This document shows, piece by piece, positions 28,287 through 36,623 of a stretch of DNA of 42,864 nucleotides. Positions within the stretch are counted from its first letter, which is position 1. Every line of letters starts with the position of its first letter. This stretch comes from Pseudomonadota bacterium (lineage in GTDB: Bacteria > Pseudomonadota > Alphaproteobacteria > Acetobacterales > Acetobacteraceae), in assembly GCA_021816925.1 (NCBI GenBank), contig JAKAWQ010000028.1, positions 1 to 42,864 of the forward strand, given 5' to 3'. Both the position numbers and the translations under genes were made by a program. Below the pieces are notes generated by a model. That model was not told the DNA's origin. It made no database searches and saw nothing but the letters and a program-made list of their open reading frames with translations.

Positions 28287-29582
28287 TCAGCCACCCGCCG
28301 GGACTGCGCCGGGAGCAAAGCCGGCGGCGCGCGTCTCGGCAAGACCCCAGCCGACGAGGAGGAAGAACCAGCCGCTCATCGGCATGCCCGTGTAGCTCGA
28401 GGTGGAGGCGATCGGCCAGATCACGATCAGTGCGGCGATGAAAAGCCCGACCCTTCTTGCATCGGACGGCCGGCCGAGGCCACGGGCGAGGGCCACGAGC
28501 CAGGCAACCCCGAGCGCTGCATAGAGCAGTAGCCCCGGCACTCCGGCATCGGTGAGCGCCTGGAGATAGTGGTTGTGCGGATGCTCGTTGCAGACGGCCG
28601 CGCCGTGCGAAACGAAGCCCGGCCGGTCGTGTCCGCTCAGCACGTAGGTGAGGTCGTGGAAGTAGCGCGGCTTCGGGCAGTTGTTGCGGAAGCCGTCGAA
28701 GCCGCGGCCGAACAGCGGGTGGTCCTCCGCCATCACCACCGCCCGCACGTAGAGCTCGCCGTACGGGCTCTCGCGGAAATGCTCCATCTGGTTCGAGAAT
28801 TTCTGCACCAGCCGGTAATAGGTGGGCGGGGAGATCACGATCGAGGCGCCGATCAACACGAGCGATGCGGCGGCACCTGCCACCATCAAAAGGCGCAGCC
28901 GGCGCATCAGGAAGAATGTGACGAGAAGCCCGAGCCCCATGAGCAAGACGGGCATGCGCTGCCCGATCAGTACCTGCACCGCGATCGCGACCAGCATGAC
29001 GAGAACGCCGCCGGCCCGCGCCCAGACCTCCTTCCGCGCAAGCAGCCGATCGACCGGGGCGAGCACCACCGGGAAGAAGAGCCGCGAGAAGGGCGGACCG
29101 GCACGGGGCTTGTTGAACGGCCCGGTGAGTTCGCCGTCGCCGTTGCGCGGATGGCCGAAGATATTGTGGCCGGTCGCGTATTGCTGCACCGACTCGATGC
29201 CGATCCAGAGGAAGGCGGCGGCGAGCGAGCATGCGAGCCAGCGCCGCGCCGCCGGCGTGCCGAGCACTCGCCACTCGAGCGCGGCGACGAAGACGAGGAA
29301 CCGCGCGGTTGCAAGAGCCTCGCCGAGCGAGTGCAGGCCGCCGTTGCCGAAGGGCGGGAACGGCAACGAGCAGAGCACGAGCCACCCCCACCAGACGAGC
29401 CCGATCCGCATCCACGTCCGGCGGAGCCAGGCCCAGTTCCTCTCGCGCGCCGACTGCAATAGGAAGCAGAGATCGGTGGTGGCGATCATGATCTCGGCGA
29501 GCCCGCGGCCGTAGAGGAGGAAAAGAGGCAGGATCAGAGTGGCCCCGAGCGCCACCTGATCGAGCAGACGGGAAAGCTTCAC
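28287..29582 (-). CDS. O-antigen ligase-like membrane protein
   Basis: The 431-residue protein has about ten membrane helices and one long periplasmic loop. The loop carries the Wzy_C/WaaL hallmark NEHPHNHYLQAL, with the conserved His, and GRGFDGFRNNCPK upstream of it. WaaL joins O-antigen to lipid A-core on the periplasmic face; Wzy polymerases have a similar shape and cannot be excluded. The ATG at 29582 overlaps the stop of the upstream glycosyltransferase gene (ATGA), so the two genes are coupled. Confidence 0.85.
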   Translation of the reverse strand: MKLSRLLDQVALGATLILPLFLLYGRGLAEIMIATTDLCFLLQSARERNWAWLRRTWMRIGLVWWGWLVLCSLPFPPFGNGGLHSLGEALATARFLVFVAALEWRVLGTPAARRWLACSLAAAFLWIGIESVQQYATGHNIFGHPRNGDGELTGPFNKPRAGPPFSRLFFPVVLAPVDRLLARKEVWARAGGVLVMLVAIAVQVLIGQRMPVLLMGLGLLVTFFLMRRLRLLMVAGAAASLVLIGASIVISPPTYYRLVQKFSNQMEHFRESPYGELYVRAVVMAEDHPLFGRGFDGFRNNCPKPRYFHDLTYVLSGHDRPGFVSHGAAVCNEHPHNHYLQALTDAGVPGLLLYAALGVAWLVALARGLGRPSDARRVGLFIAALIVIWPIASTSSYTGMPMSGWFFLLVGWGLAETRAAGFAPGAVPAGG

Positions 29583-30709
29583 GACAGCAGGATCTCCCTC
29601 CGCAGCGATGCGAGCGCGGCGCCAACGCGCGGCAGGTCGAATGCCTCGGCCCGCGCGCGGCCGGCGGCGCCGAGCGCTGCCCGGCCGGTCGGATCGAGCG
29701 CGAGCGCGACGATGGCCTCGGAAAGCGCCGCCGGATCGTCGGGGTCGGCATAGCGGGCCGCCTCACCCGCAAGCTCCGGCAACGCCCCGCGCGGAGCGGC
29801 GATCAGCGCGGCGCCGGCCGCCATCGCCTCGAGCGCCGTGAGCCCGAACGGTTCGGGCCAGCGGCTCGGCACGACAGCGATCGCGGCCTCCGCCATCGCC
29901 GCCGCGACCTCGGCTTGCGGGCGGTAACCATGCAGCGTGATGCCCGCCGCGGAGGCGTGCCGGCGGAGCGCGGCGAGGTAGGAGGTCTCGGGGCTGCTCG
30001 GACCGGATCGGTCGGCGCCGTACATCGCCGCGTGCCAGCCGGGCAACCGCGGCAGGGCAGCCGAGACGGCGGTGACGAAGGCATCGGCGCCCTTATCCGC
30101 GACCATGCGCCCGGCAAAGAGGATCAGGGGCAGGCGCGCCTCTGCGGGCCGTGGCGGCGCCAGGGCCGCGCGTTCGATCGGGTTCGGCAACACGATCGCC
30201 CGCGCCGTTTCGGAGAGCCCCTCCGGGAGCCCCTCGAGCAGGAGTCCGCGCAGGAAGAGAGAGACGCTCACCACCCGCGTCAGCCGAGCAAGGAGGAGGC
30301 ACCGCTCGGCTGGGCTGCCCGCCGCGCGCATGCCGCGCGGGTCGTTGTGGAGGAAGAGCACGCTGGGGGTGGCCGGAAAGCGGGAAGCAAGGAAGAGCGC
30401 GACATCGGGGCGGTTGTGCACCTCGATCAAGGCGGGCGCCAGACCGCGGAGGAAGCCGGCGATACCCGCGGCATAACGGAGCGCCCGCGGCGCGGGCAGC
30501 CACCAAAGGGGGCGGACAGGATGGAAGGCGACCTCGGGAAAGGGCGGAAGGGCCGAAGATTGCCCCACAACCACCGGGGCGAAGGCGGGCCCGCCGGCGC
30601 GGGCAAGGCGGTCAACGACGAGGCTGATGGCTCCCGCCGCCAGCGAGGAGAAGGCCTCACGCGGGGGCAACACGATTGCCAGCGGCACCGCCGCCCCCGC
30701 GGCGGGCAC
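29579..30709 (-). CDS. Family 4 glycosyltransferase
   Basis: The protein has a GT-B fold, with the C-terminal domain showing LILFAGRMVADKGADAFV and the EX7E motif in EPFGLTALEAMAAG. It probably adds a sugar to a lipid-linked surface glycan in the cytoplasm. I place the start at GTG 30709 (VPAAGAAVPLAIVLP), giving 376 residues. The frame is open to a GTG at 30772, but the extra 21 residues are encoded by a perfect palindrome and part of a dispersed repeat and do not resemble a glycosyltransferase N terminus. It is coupled to the O-antigen ligase gene. Confidence 0.88.
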   Translation of the reverse strand: MPAAGAAVPLAIVLPPREAFSSLAAGAISLVVDRLARAGGPAFAPVVVGQSSALPPFPEVAFHPVRPLWWLPAPRALRYAAGIAGFLRGLAPALIEVHNRPDVALFLASRFPATPSVLFLHNDPRGMRAAGSPAERCLLLARLTRVVSVSLFLRGLLLEGLPEGLSETARAIVLPNPIERAALAPPRPAEARLPLILFAGRMVADKGADAFVTAVSAALPRLPGWHAAMYGADRSGPSSPETSYLAALRRHASAAGITLHGYRPQAEVAAAMAEAAIAVVPSRWPEPFGLTALEAMAAGAALIAAPRGALPELAGEAARYADPDDPAALSEAIVALALDPTGRAALGAAGRARAEAFDLPRVGAALASLRREILLS

Positions 30710-30718
30710 GGCACTCAG

Positions 30719-30745
30719 AGCGTGTTCAGCTTGGCTGAACACGCT
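30719..30745. promoter_or_regulatory. Perfect 12-base inverted repeat upstream of the glycosyltransferase
   Basis: AGCGTGTTCAGC and GCTGAACACGCT flank a TTG spacer, giving a 27-base dyad with no mismatch. It ends 8 bases before repeat copy B begins. No U run follows on either strand, so a terminator is less likely than an operator, or a structural end of the same mobile-element remnant. Confidence 0.55.
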
Positions 30746-30752
30746 ATTCTCT

Positions 30753-30827
30753 GTTTTCCTGGGCGGATTCACGGAGCCAGCGAATCCTTTGGGATCACCT
30801 CCGCCGATTCCGGTCAGCCGCGATCCG
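30753..30827 (+). repeat. Two-block dispersed repeat, copy B
   Basis: The blocks are 30753-30770 (GTTTTCCTGGGCGGATTC) and 30805-30827 (begins CGATTCCGGTCAGCCG), nearly identical to copy A at 2906-2969 and in the same orientation. The middle contains GGATTC and GAATCC as a small dyad. The copy lies between the XRE regulator gene and the glycosyltransferase gene and enters the possible 5' coding end of the latter. Confidence 0.6.
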
Positions 30828-30830
30828 CTG

Positions 30831-31712
30831 TCAGTGCGCGGCCGCCACCATCTCCTTGAGCGTCGCGATCGCGGCCGCTCCCTTGACCGCGTCCTGCCAC
30901 AGCACCTCGGCGGCGCGCTGGTGCGCGGCGACAGGCTCGTCCGCGGCGGTGATCATCGCCACGCCTGATTGCTCGGATGGGTGCGTATCCAGCCGGAACG
31001 GATTGAGCGCGAGCGTCGTGCGCTCGCGGCCGCGGAAGATGATGAAGGCGCCGGTGGGCACCGCTCCGGTGAGGAGGCCGAACTGCACGCCGATCGGTTC
31101 GGCCTCCATCAGGGAGATGATGCGCGCGATCTCCGTCGCGGCCACTTCTCGGCACCGCCGGCGCAGCCGCTCGGGAAGCTCGAGCGTGCGGGCGATGCCC
31201 TCCGCCAGGAACTGACGGATTGCCGAGGCGGATAGCAACGCGATGATGCTGGGCCGCCGCTGCGCATAGGTGCGCTTGCGAAGCGTGAGGATGGCAAGCA
31301 CCTGCTCGGCGGCGGCACGCAGCGGCTCTCTCGGCGCGGCGGGCGCCCCGCGCTCGGCCAGCGCATCAAAGGCCTCGCGGAGCGCCGCATCGTACTCCTC
31401 GGAGGTGGTGAGGTAGCACACCGGCCCCTCGACCTGCAGCACCTGGTCGGCCGTCTCCTCGATCTGGCGCAGACGCTCAAGGAAGCCGGCCGCCCGGCTA
31501 TAATACTCGATCCCGACCCCGAGCAGAGCGAGCGGGGAAATTTTCAGCAGCTCGGCCAGGCGCTTGACCGTGTCGAGCTTGATGACGTCGCCCTTCTCGT
31601 AGCGGTAGAGCGCTGCCCGGGACACGCCGATCCGGGCCGCGATCTCCTCCGCCCGGAGGCCGGACTCCAAGCGGAATGCGCGCAACTGCTCGCCGATTTC
31701 GTTGAATCGCAT
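30831..31712 (-). CDS. XRE-family transcriptional regulator
   Basis: The 293-residue protein has an N-terminal helix-turn-helix (residues about 7-62: LRAEEIAARIGVSRAALYRYEKGDVIKLDTV in part). The remaining 220 residues are mostly helical with a later mixed segment (GVQFGLLTGAVPTGAFIIF) that I cannot assign to a named ligand domain. It is soluble. It follows glxR by 146 bases on the same strand, so it may control the hyi-glxR unit or respond to a metabolite of that path; this is inferred only from position. Confidence 0.8.
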   Translation of the reverse strand: MRFNEIGEQLRAFRLESGLRAEEIAARIGVSRAALYRYEKGDVIKLDTVKRLAELLKISPLALLGVGIEYYSRAAGFLERLRQIEETADQVLQVEGPVCYLTTSEEYDAALREAFDALAERGAPAAPREPLRAAAEQVLAILTLRKRTYAQRRPSIIALLSASAIRQFLAEGIARTLELPERLRRRCREVAATEIARIISLMEAEPIGVQFGLLTGAVPTGAFIIFRGRERTTLALNPFRLDTHPSEQSGVAMITAADEPVAAHQRAAEVLWQDAVKGAAAIATLKEMVAAAH

Positions 31713-31858
31713 GTCTTTTCCCTGCCGTTGCCGATCTCGACCGCCGTGTCGGATCCGGGTCGTTGCCGGGCGACTTGCAGCCGACTCGCCTTGCGAGCCC
31801 GGTTGATATCAGAAACCGCTCCGGCGTCCCAGTTTTGTGATTCCTGCCGCCGGAGGCC

Positions 31859-32740
31859 TCAGCCTGCCAGTTTCTTTCCGGCCAGCAGCTCGAGCGCAGT
31901 GACCATGGCCGAATGATCCGAATCGATCTGGCCGTTGGCTGCAGCAGCCTGGAACATCTGCTGAGCGATCGCCGTGTTGGGCAGCGCGAGCCCGAGTTCC
32001 CGCGCGGCGCCGAGCGCAAGCGAGAGGTCCTTCTCGTGCAGCCGGATGCGGAAGCCCGGCTGGAAGGCGTGCGTCAGCATCCTTTCACCGTGCACCTCGA
32101 GGACGCGCGAGGCGGCGAAGCCGCCGAGGATCGCCTTGCGCACGACCGCCGGGTCGGCTCCGGCCTTGGCCGCGAACAGGAGCGCCTCGGCCACAGTTTG
32201 GATGTTGCAGGCCACGATGATCTGGTTGGCGACCTTGCAGATTTGCCCGGCGCCGTTCGTCTCCCCCACATGGGTAATGTTCTTGCCCATTAGCTGGAAG
32301 AGCGGGAGCGCGCGCTCGAAGGCCGCTTTCGGCCCGCCCACCATGATGGTGAGGCTCGCCTGTTTCGCCCCGACCTCCCCGCCTGAGACCGGCGCGTCGA
32401 GATAGAGGCATCCCTTGGCACCGATCCGTGTGGCGAACTCGCGCGTGGCGATCGGGCTGATCGAAGACATGTCGATCACGAGCGTGCCGGACGCGAGCCC
32501 TTCGGCCACGCCCGCAGGGCTGAACAGGACCTGCTCGACATCGGGGGTGTCGGGCACCATGAGGATCACCACTTCGGCTGCGGCGGCGACGCTTTTCGCA
32601 TCGCCGACCATGCGCGCGATCGCGCGCATCTCCCGGGTGAGGCTCTTGCGCTCAGGGATGATCAGGGAATGCCCGCCCTTGTGCAGGTTCTCCGCCATCG
32701 GGCGGCCCATAATGCCAAGGCCGATGAATCCGATCCGCAT
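31859..32740 (-). CDS. glxR: 2-hydroxy-3-oxopropionate reductase (tartronate semialdehyde reductase)
   Basis: The 293-residue enzyme reduces tartronate semialdehyde to glycerate. It belongs to the beta-hydroxyacid dehydrogenase family: GFIGLGIMGRPMAENL is the NAD(P) loop, DAPVSGGEVGAKQASLTIM the substrate motif, and GAGQICKVANQIIV contains the catalytic Lys. Position 15 bases after hyi supports this substrate over 3-hydroxyisobutyrate. The glyoxylate carboligase gene gcl that usually completes the set is not in the window. Confidence 0.9.
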   Translation of the reverse strand: MRIGFIGLGIMGRPMAENLHKGGHSLIIPERKSLTREMRAIARMVGDAKSVAAAAEVVILMVPDTPDVEQVLFSPAGVAEGLASGTLVIDMSSISPIATREFATRIGAKGCLYLDAPVSGGEVGAKQASLTIMVGGPKAAFERALPLFQLMGKNITHVGETNGAGQICKVANQIIVACNIQTVAEALLFAAKAGADPAVVRKAILGGFAASRVLEVHGERMLTHAFQPGFRIRLHEKDLSLALGAARELGLALPNTAIAQQMFQAAAANGQIDSDHSAMVTALELLAGKKLAG

Positions 32741-32755
32741 CGCTTCTCCCTTCTC

Positions 32756-33535
32756 TCAAACTCCGTAGCGCTTGCACCAAGCGAGTCCTTCCTCGGTCGC
32801 TGCGGCGGGCCGGTACTCGCAGCCGACGAAGCCCTTGTAGCCGAGGGCGTCGATCCGCCGGAACACGTAGTCCCAGCCGATCTCCCCGGTGCCCGGCTCG
32901 TGCCGGTCCGGCACGTCGGCGATCTGCATGTGCGCGATCAGCGGCATAAGCTCGGCCATCCGCCGGGTCACGTCGCCCTCGGTGATCTGGCAATGATAGA
33001 GATCGAACTGCAACTTGAGCGCACCGTTGCCGATCGCGGCGATGATCTCCGCGGCTTGGCGCGTGGTGTTGAGGACATAGCCCGGCATGTCGCGGTGGTT
33101 GATGGGCTCGATCAGCAGCGTCACCACGGCGCCGGTAGCCTGCTCCACCGCCCAGGCCAGATTGGCCGCATAGACGGAGGCGGCGGTGAGCGGGGCGACC
33201 CCGGGCGGCAGGATCCCGGCCATAACGTGCACCTGGCCGCAGCCCAACGCGGCGGCGTAATCGAGCGCGCGCGAAAGACCCTCGCGGAACTCGGCCTCGC
33301 GGCCGGGCACCGCGGCAAGCCCGCGTTCGCCCGCCGGCCAGTTGCCGGGCGGCGCATTGAAGAGCACCTGCCGGAGTCCGTTCTCCCTGAGGCGGGAGGC
33401 GATCTCTGGGGCGGGAAACTCGTAAGGAAAAAGATATTCGATCGCGCCGAAGCCTGCCTTGGCAGCGCGCTCGAAACGATCGAGGAACGGCACCTCGGTG
33501 AACATCATCGAGAGATTGGCGGCCAACTGCACCAT
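32756..33535 (-). CDS. hyi: Hydroxypyruvate isomerase
   Basis: The 259-residue enzyme interconverts hydroxypyruvate and tartronate semialdehyde. It is a TIM-barrel protein of the xylose isomerase-like group. It starts MVQLAANLSMMFTEVPFLDR, as the family does. Metal and catalytic residues are seen in LLIEPINHRDMPGYVLN, LQFDLYHCQITEGD and FVGCEYRPAAATEEGL. Start ATG 33535 follows a strong SD (GGAGGAAAGG). The open frame upstream is a shadow. It is the first gene of the hyi-glxR unit. Confidence 0.92.
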   Translation of the reverse strand: MVQLAANLSMMFTEVPFLDRFERAAKAGFGAIEYLFPYEFPAPEIASRLRENGLRQVLFNAPPGNWPAGERGLAAVPGREAEFREGLSRALDYAAALGCGQVHVMAGILPPGVAPLTAASVYAANLAWAVEQATGAVVTLLIEPINHRDMPGYVLNTTRQAAEIIAAIGNGALKLQFDLYHCQITEGDVTRRMAELMPLIAHMQIADVPDRHEPGTGEIGWDYVFRRIDALGYKGFVGCEYRPAAATEEGLAWCKRYGV

Positions 33536-33600
33536 GCTTCCTTTCCTCCCCGCGCGCCGCGCGGACGTTACGGCAGATCCCCGGGCCCGGAAACCGGGGC

Positions 33601-34389
33601 TCAGAAGCGCCGGCGGAGCGCGGCGGCCAGGACGGCAAGCCGCGCCGCGAGGCCGCGTGGTTCGGCGCGAGCCTCCGGGCGGAGGAGATCGCGCCGGGCC
33701 AGCACCGCAGGCAAGGCGGCGGGCAGTGCTGGGCGCGGCAAGCCGAGCGCTTGCGCTTCGGCAAGCCACGACCGCGCTCGGGCAGCGAGCGCTCTGCGTA
33801 CTCGGGCGAGCGCGGGTGCCTCGGGCGCCTCCACAACCGCCGCCGGCGAAAGCCCGTGTGCGGCCAGAACGTCGGCCGGAAGCAGCACACGCCCGAGACG
33901 TGCCTGAAACGGGACGCTGCGCAGAAGCCCGGCGGCACCGTAGGCCGCGCCGAAGCGGGTGAGTGCCGGTTCGGCGTCCACCCCGAGCACCCGACCTGCC
34001 GCCACGGCGAGCCCGCCAGCGCCGGCGAAGAGATGCGCGCGCCAGGCGGAGAATGTCGGGAAGTCCGGAACCACTTCGTTCTCGCGCGCCTCGATCAGCG
34101 TGATCAGGGGCGCCCGCTCCAACCGGCCAGCGGCGATGAGCAAGGCGAGCGGTGCGGCGATCTCGTGGCGATGCGGCACCCCTTCGACCACCTCTCGCCA
34201 CCAGCTGAGGCGGATCAGCGCGAGCTCGGGCTGGCTCGCGATTTCCGGTGCGCGGGCAATCTCGTGGTTGAAGGCATAGAGGACGAACAGCGTTTCGCGT
34301 GCCGCGGCGGGCGCGAACAGCGTGGCGAGGAAGCGGTCGGGATCGTGCCGGCGGACGAGTGCTGCTGCCGCACTCAGCGGCGGAGCCAT
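33601..34389 (-). CDS. Squalene/phytoene synthase-like protein, NDUFAF6 type
   Basis: The 262-residue protein has the fold of squalene/phytoene synthases but lacks their first Asp-rich motif; the corresponding segment reads LYAFNHEIARAPEIASQ. The second motif region reads GAAGLLRSVPFQARLGRVLL, which resembles the complex I assembly factor NDUFAF6 rather than a terpene synthase. The protein is therefore probably not a carotenoid or hopanoid enzyme. A role in NADH dehydrogenase assembly is known for the mitochondrial protein and only inferred here. Start ATG 34389 is divergent from sodB. Confidence 0.8.
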   Translation of the reverse strand: MAPPLSAAAALVRRHDPDRFLATLFAPAAARETLFVLYAFNHEIARAPEIASQPELALIRLSWWREVVEGVPHRHEIAAPLALLIAAGRLERAPLITLIEARENEVVPDFPTFSAWRAHLFAGAGGLAVAAGRVLGVDAEPALTRFGAAYGAAGLLRSVPFQARLGRVLLPADVLAAHGLSPAAVVEAPEAPALARVRRALAARARSWLAEAQALGLPRPALPAALPAVLARRDLLRPEARAEPRGLAARLAVLAAALRRRF

Positions 34390-34400
34390 CACCCGCTGCC

Positions 34401-34429
34401 TTGACGCATCCGACGGGCGGTCATAGCTA
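34401..34429 (+). promoter_or_regulatory. Candidate promoter of sodB
   Basis: TTGACG (34401-34406) is followed after 17 bases by TAGCTA (34424-34429). The minus-35 box is strong and the minus-10 box is weak. It lies about 80 bases before the sodB start and just beyond the divergent NDUFAF6-like gene. Confidence 0.35.
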
Positions 34430-34508
34430 CCCTTCGAAATGCGGGCCCGCCACGATCGCTGGTCGTCCTGCGCGCCTTCGATGCCCCACCGAGTGGAGGA
34501 TGCGTCCC

Positions 34509-35117
34509 ATGGCCTTCGAACTCCCAGCCCTTCCCTACGCCCACAGTGCGCTCGCGGCCAAAGGCATGTGCCAGGAGACGCTGGAACTACATCATGGCAA
34601 GCACCATCAGGCATACGTCACGGCGCTCAACGGCTTCGTTGACAAGATGGCCGAACTCAAGGGCAAATCGCTCGAGGAGATCGTCCGGCTCTCGCACGGC
34701 AAACCCGAGATGGCCGGCGCCTTCAACAATGCCGGGCAGCACTGGAATCATACGCTCTTCTGGCCGGGGATGAGCCCCAAGGGCGGCGGCATTCCGGGCG
34801 CGCTCGAGAAGAAGATCAACGGTGATTTCGGCTCGGTCGCGGCCTTCAAGGACGCCTTCAAGGCGGCCGCGGTCGCGCAGTTCGGCTCCGGCTGGGCATG
34901 GCTCGTGCTCGGCGCGAACGGCAAGCTCGCGGTTGCGCGCACGCCGAACGGATCGAACCCGCTCGCCACCGGCGAGGGCAAGGCGCTGCTCGGCTGCGAT
35001 GTCTGGGAGCACAGCTACTATCTCGATTTCCGCAACCGCCGCCCCGACTACGTGCAGAACTGGCTGGACAAGCTTGCCAACTACGAATTCGCCGAGGCAG
35101 CGCTCAAGGCCGCCTGA
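34509..35117 (+). CDS. sodB: Superoxide dismutase, Fe/Mn family
   Basis: The 202-residue enzyme converts superoxide to peroxide and oxygen. Metal ligands are His28 in LELHHGKHHQAYV, His in FNNAGQHWNHTLFW, and Asp and His in CDVWEHSYYLDFRNRRPDYV. Gln in the NNAGQHWNH segment is typical of the iron-type and cambialistic enzymes. No signal peptide, so it is cytoplasmic. ATG 34509 is 6 to 8 bases after GGAGG; an in-frame ATG at 34500 would add three residues but overlaps the SD. Confidence 0.96.
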   Translation: MAFELPALPYAHSALAAKGMCQETLELHHGKHHQAYVTALNGFVDKMAELKGKSLEEIVRLSHGKPEMAGAFNNAGQHWNHTLFWPGMSPKGGGIPGALEKKINGDFGSVAAFKDAFKAAAVAQFGSGWAWLVLGANGKLAVARTPNGSNPLATGEGKALLGCDVWEHSYYLDFRNRRPDYVQNWLDKLANYEFAEAALKAA

Positions 35118-35135
35118 AACGGATCGGTTCGCGAT

Positions 35136-35152
35136 CCCCGGCCAAGCCGGGG
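35136..35152. terminator. GC-rich hairpin between convergent sodB and yajC
   Basis: CCCCGGC and GCCGGGG form a perfect 7-base stem with a 3-base CAA loop in the 50-base gap between two convergent genes. It could stop transcription from both sides, although no U run follows on either strand. Confidence 0.45.
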
Positions 35153-35167
35153 CCCGGGCGAAACCTC

Positions 35168-35524
35168 TCAATTCGCCTTGGTCTCGGCGGGAGCTTTGGT
35201 GTCGTTCGCCGCCTGCGGCTTGATCACGCCGGTGATGGTGTCACGCACGACCTGGACGCGTACGTTCGGCGCGATCTCGACCTCGATCTCCTGAGAGCCC
35301 TCGCGCGCCCGCTGCACCGTGCCGAGGATGCCGCCGGCGGTGACGACACGATCTCCCCGCTTGATGGCCGCGACCTGGCGGCGCAGTTCCTTCTGCTTGG
35401 TCTGCTGCGGCCGGATCAGCAGGAAATAGAACACCGCGAAGATCAGGACGAGCGGCAGGAAGGTTGTCGCCGTCCCGAGGACATTGCCGTTGGCGGCCTG
35501 GGCGAAGGCCGGCGTGATGAACAT
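35168..35524 (-). CDS. yajC: Preprotein translocase subunit YajC
   Basis: The 118-residue inner-membrane protein joins SecDF to the Sec translocon. It has one membrane helix with the family text FLPLVLIFAVFYFLLIRPQQ and then QKELRRQVAAIKRGDRVVTA and GGILGTV. A Lys/Ala-rich tail follows. Start is ATG 35524 (MFITPAFAQAA), the usual start form in alphaproteobacteria. secD and secF are not next to it here. Confidence 0.95.
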   Translation of the reverse strand: MFITPAFAQAANGNVLGTATTFLPLVLIFAVFYFLLIRPQQTKQKELRRQVAAIKRGDRVVTAGGILGTVQRAREGSQEIEVEIAPNVRVQVVRDTITGVIKPQAANDTKAPAETKAN

Positions 35525-35604
35525 AGATGGACCCGGGTTGCGGTGATGCGGCGCGGACCATACTGTCCGCCCCTTTGGCGTCAACCCCGATCCCGGCCGC
35601 GCCC

Positions 35605-36474
35605 ATGAAACAGCGACTGACCGAGCTTGCCGGCCGGATCGTCGAGGCTCTCGAACGTATCGCGCCGCCGCCGCCCGCGCCGACCGATCTCGGAGCAGCG
35701 GAGGCGTTCGTGTGGCATCCGCAACCGGCGCGCCTTGCCCCGGTTGGCGTGGTTGCGCGGATCGAGATCGGGCTTCTCAAGGGGATCGACCGGCAGAAAC
35801 AGATCCTGCTCGACAACACGCGCCGCTTCGCCGCCGGTTACCCGGCGAACAATGCCATGCTGTGGGGAGCGCGGGGCATGGGCAAGTCCTCGCTCGTGAA
35901 GGCCGCGCACGCGGCGGCCAATTCCGCGCCGGGCCTCCTGGCGCTGGTCGAGATTCACCGCGAGGACATTGCGTCTCTTCCTGTTCTGCTCGGCGTGTTG
36001 CGCGGCGTGGGGCGGCGCTTTCTCGTCTTCTGCGACGATCTCTCCTTCGAGCGCGAGGATGCCGACTACAAGGCGCTGAAGTCGATCCTGGAAGGCGGCA
36101 TCGAGGGACGGCCGGACAACCTTCTCTTCTACGCCACGTCGAACCGGCGCCACCTGATGCCCCGGGAGATGATCGAGAACGAGCGCGCGAGTGCCATCAA
36201 CCCCTCGGAAGCGATTGAGGAGAAAGTCTCTCTCTCGGATCGTTTTGGGCTCTGGATCGGCTTCCATCATTGCGACCAGGATACCTTTTTCGCCATGGTC
36301 GATGCCTATGCGGAGCACTTCCGGCTGCCCATCGCGCGCGATGCGCTGCACGCCGAGGCGGTGGAATGGTCGGTGACGCGCGGCGCGCGTTCCGGTCGCG
36401 TCGCCTGGCAGTTCATCCAGGATCTCGCCGGTCGATTGGCGATCGGGTCCGCCGGGCCGGGTGCTCAGCCGTAG
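35605..36474 (+). CDS. DUF815 family ATPase
   Basis: The 289-residue protein is a DUF815 AAA-type ATPase. It has Walker A MLWGARGMGKSSLVKA, Walker B FLVFCDDLSFEREDADYK, and the text LKSILEGGIEGRPDNLLFYA followed by TSNRRHLMPREM. These match the family closely. It is cytoplasmic and its function is not known. Start ATG 35605 is 80 bases from the divergent yajC start, and this yajC-DUF815 order is common in alphaproteobacteria as I recall it. Confidence 0.9.
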   Translation: MKQRLTELAGRIVEALERIAPPPPAPTDLGAAEAFVWHPQPARLAPVGVVARIEIGLLKGIDRQKQILLDNTRRFAAGYPANNAMLWGARGMGKSSLVKAAHAAANSAPGLLALVEIHREDIASLPVLLGVLRGVGRRFLVFCDDLSFEREDADYKALKSILEGGIEGRPDNLLFYATSNRRHLMPREMIENERASAINPSEAIEEKVSLSDRFGLWIGFHHCDQDTFFAMVDAYAEHFRLPIARDALHAEAVEWSVTRGARSGRVAWQFIQDLAGRLAIGSAGPGAQP

Positions 36475-36561
36475 CCGGACCGCGCCCTCTGGGCCCATCT
36501 ATGCGGGCATAGCGAGAAGCAATTAGACGGCGCTTCGTGCCTCGTGCTGGTAGCGAAGCGA

Positions 36562-36590
36562 TGTCGCGGTCCGTTCTTGCCGGCGCGACA
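36562..36590. promoter_or_regulatory. 7-base inverted repeat before the MFS remnant
   Basis: TGTCGCG and CGCGACA are separated by 15 bases in the 149-base gap between the DUF815 gene and the MFS pseudogene. It could be an old operator or a terminator of the upstream gene. The rest of the gap shows no gene. Confidence 0.3.
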
Positions 36591-36623
36591 AGAAGCATTC
36601 CCGCTCGAGAGGAGGAAGAAGCG

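Noticed and set aside
30719-30745. LexA box or intrinsic terminator at the perfect palindrome
   Set aside because: The alphaproteobacterial LexA site is a direct repeat (GTTC-N7-GTTC), which this is not, and no U run follows on either strand.
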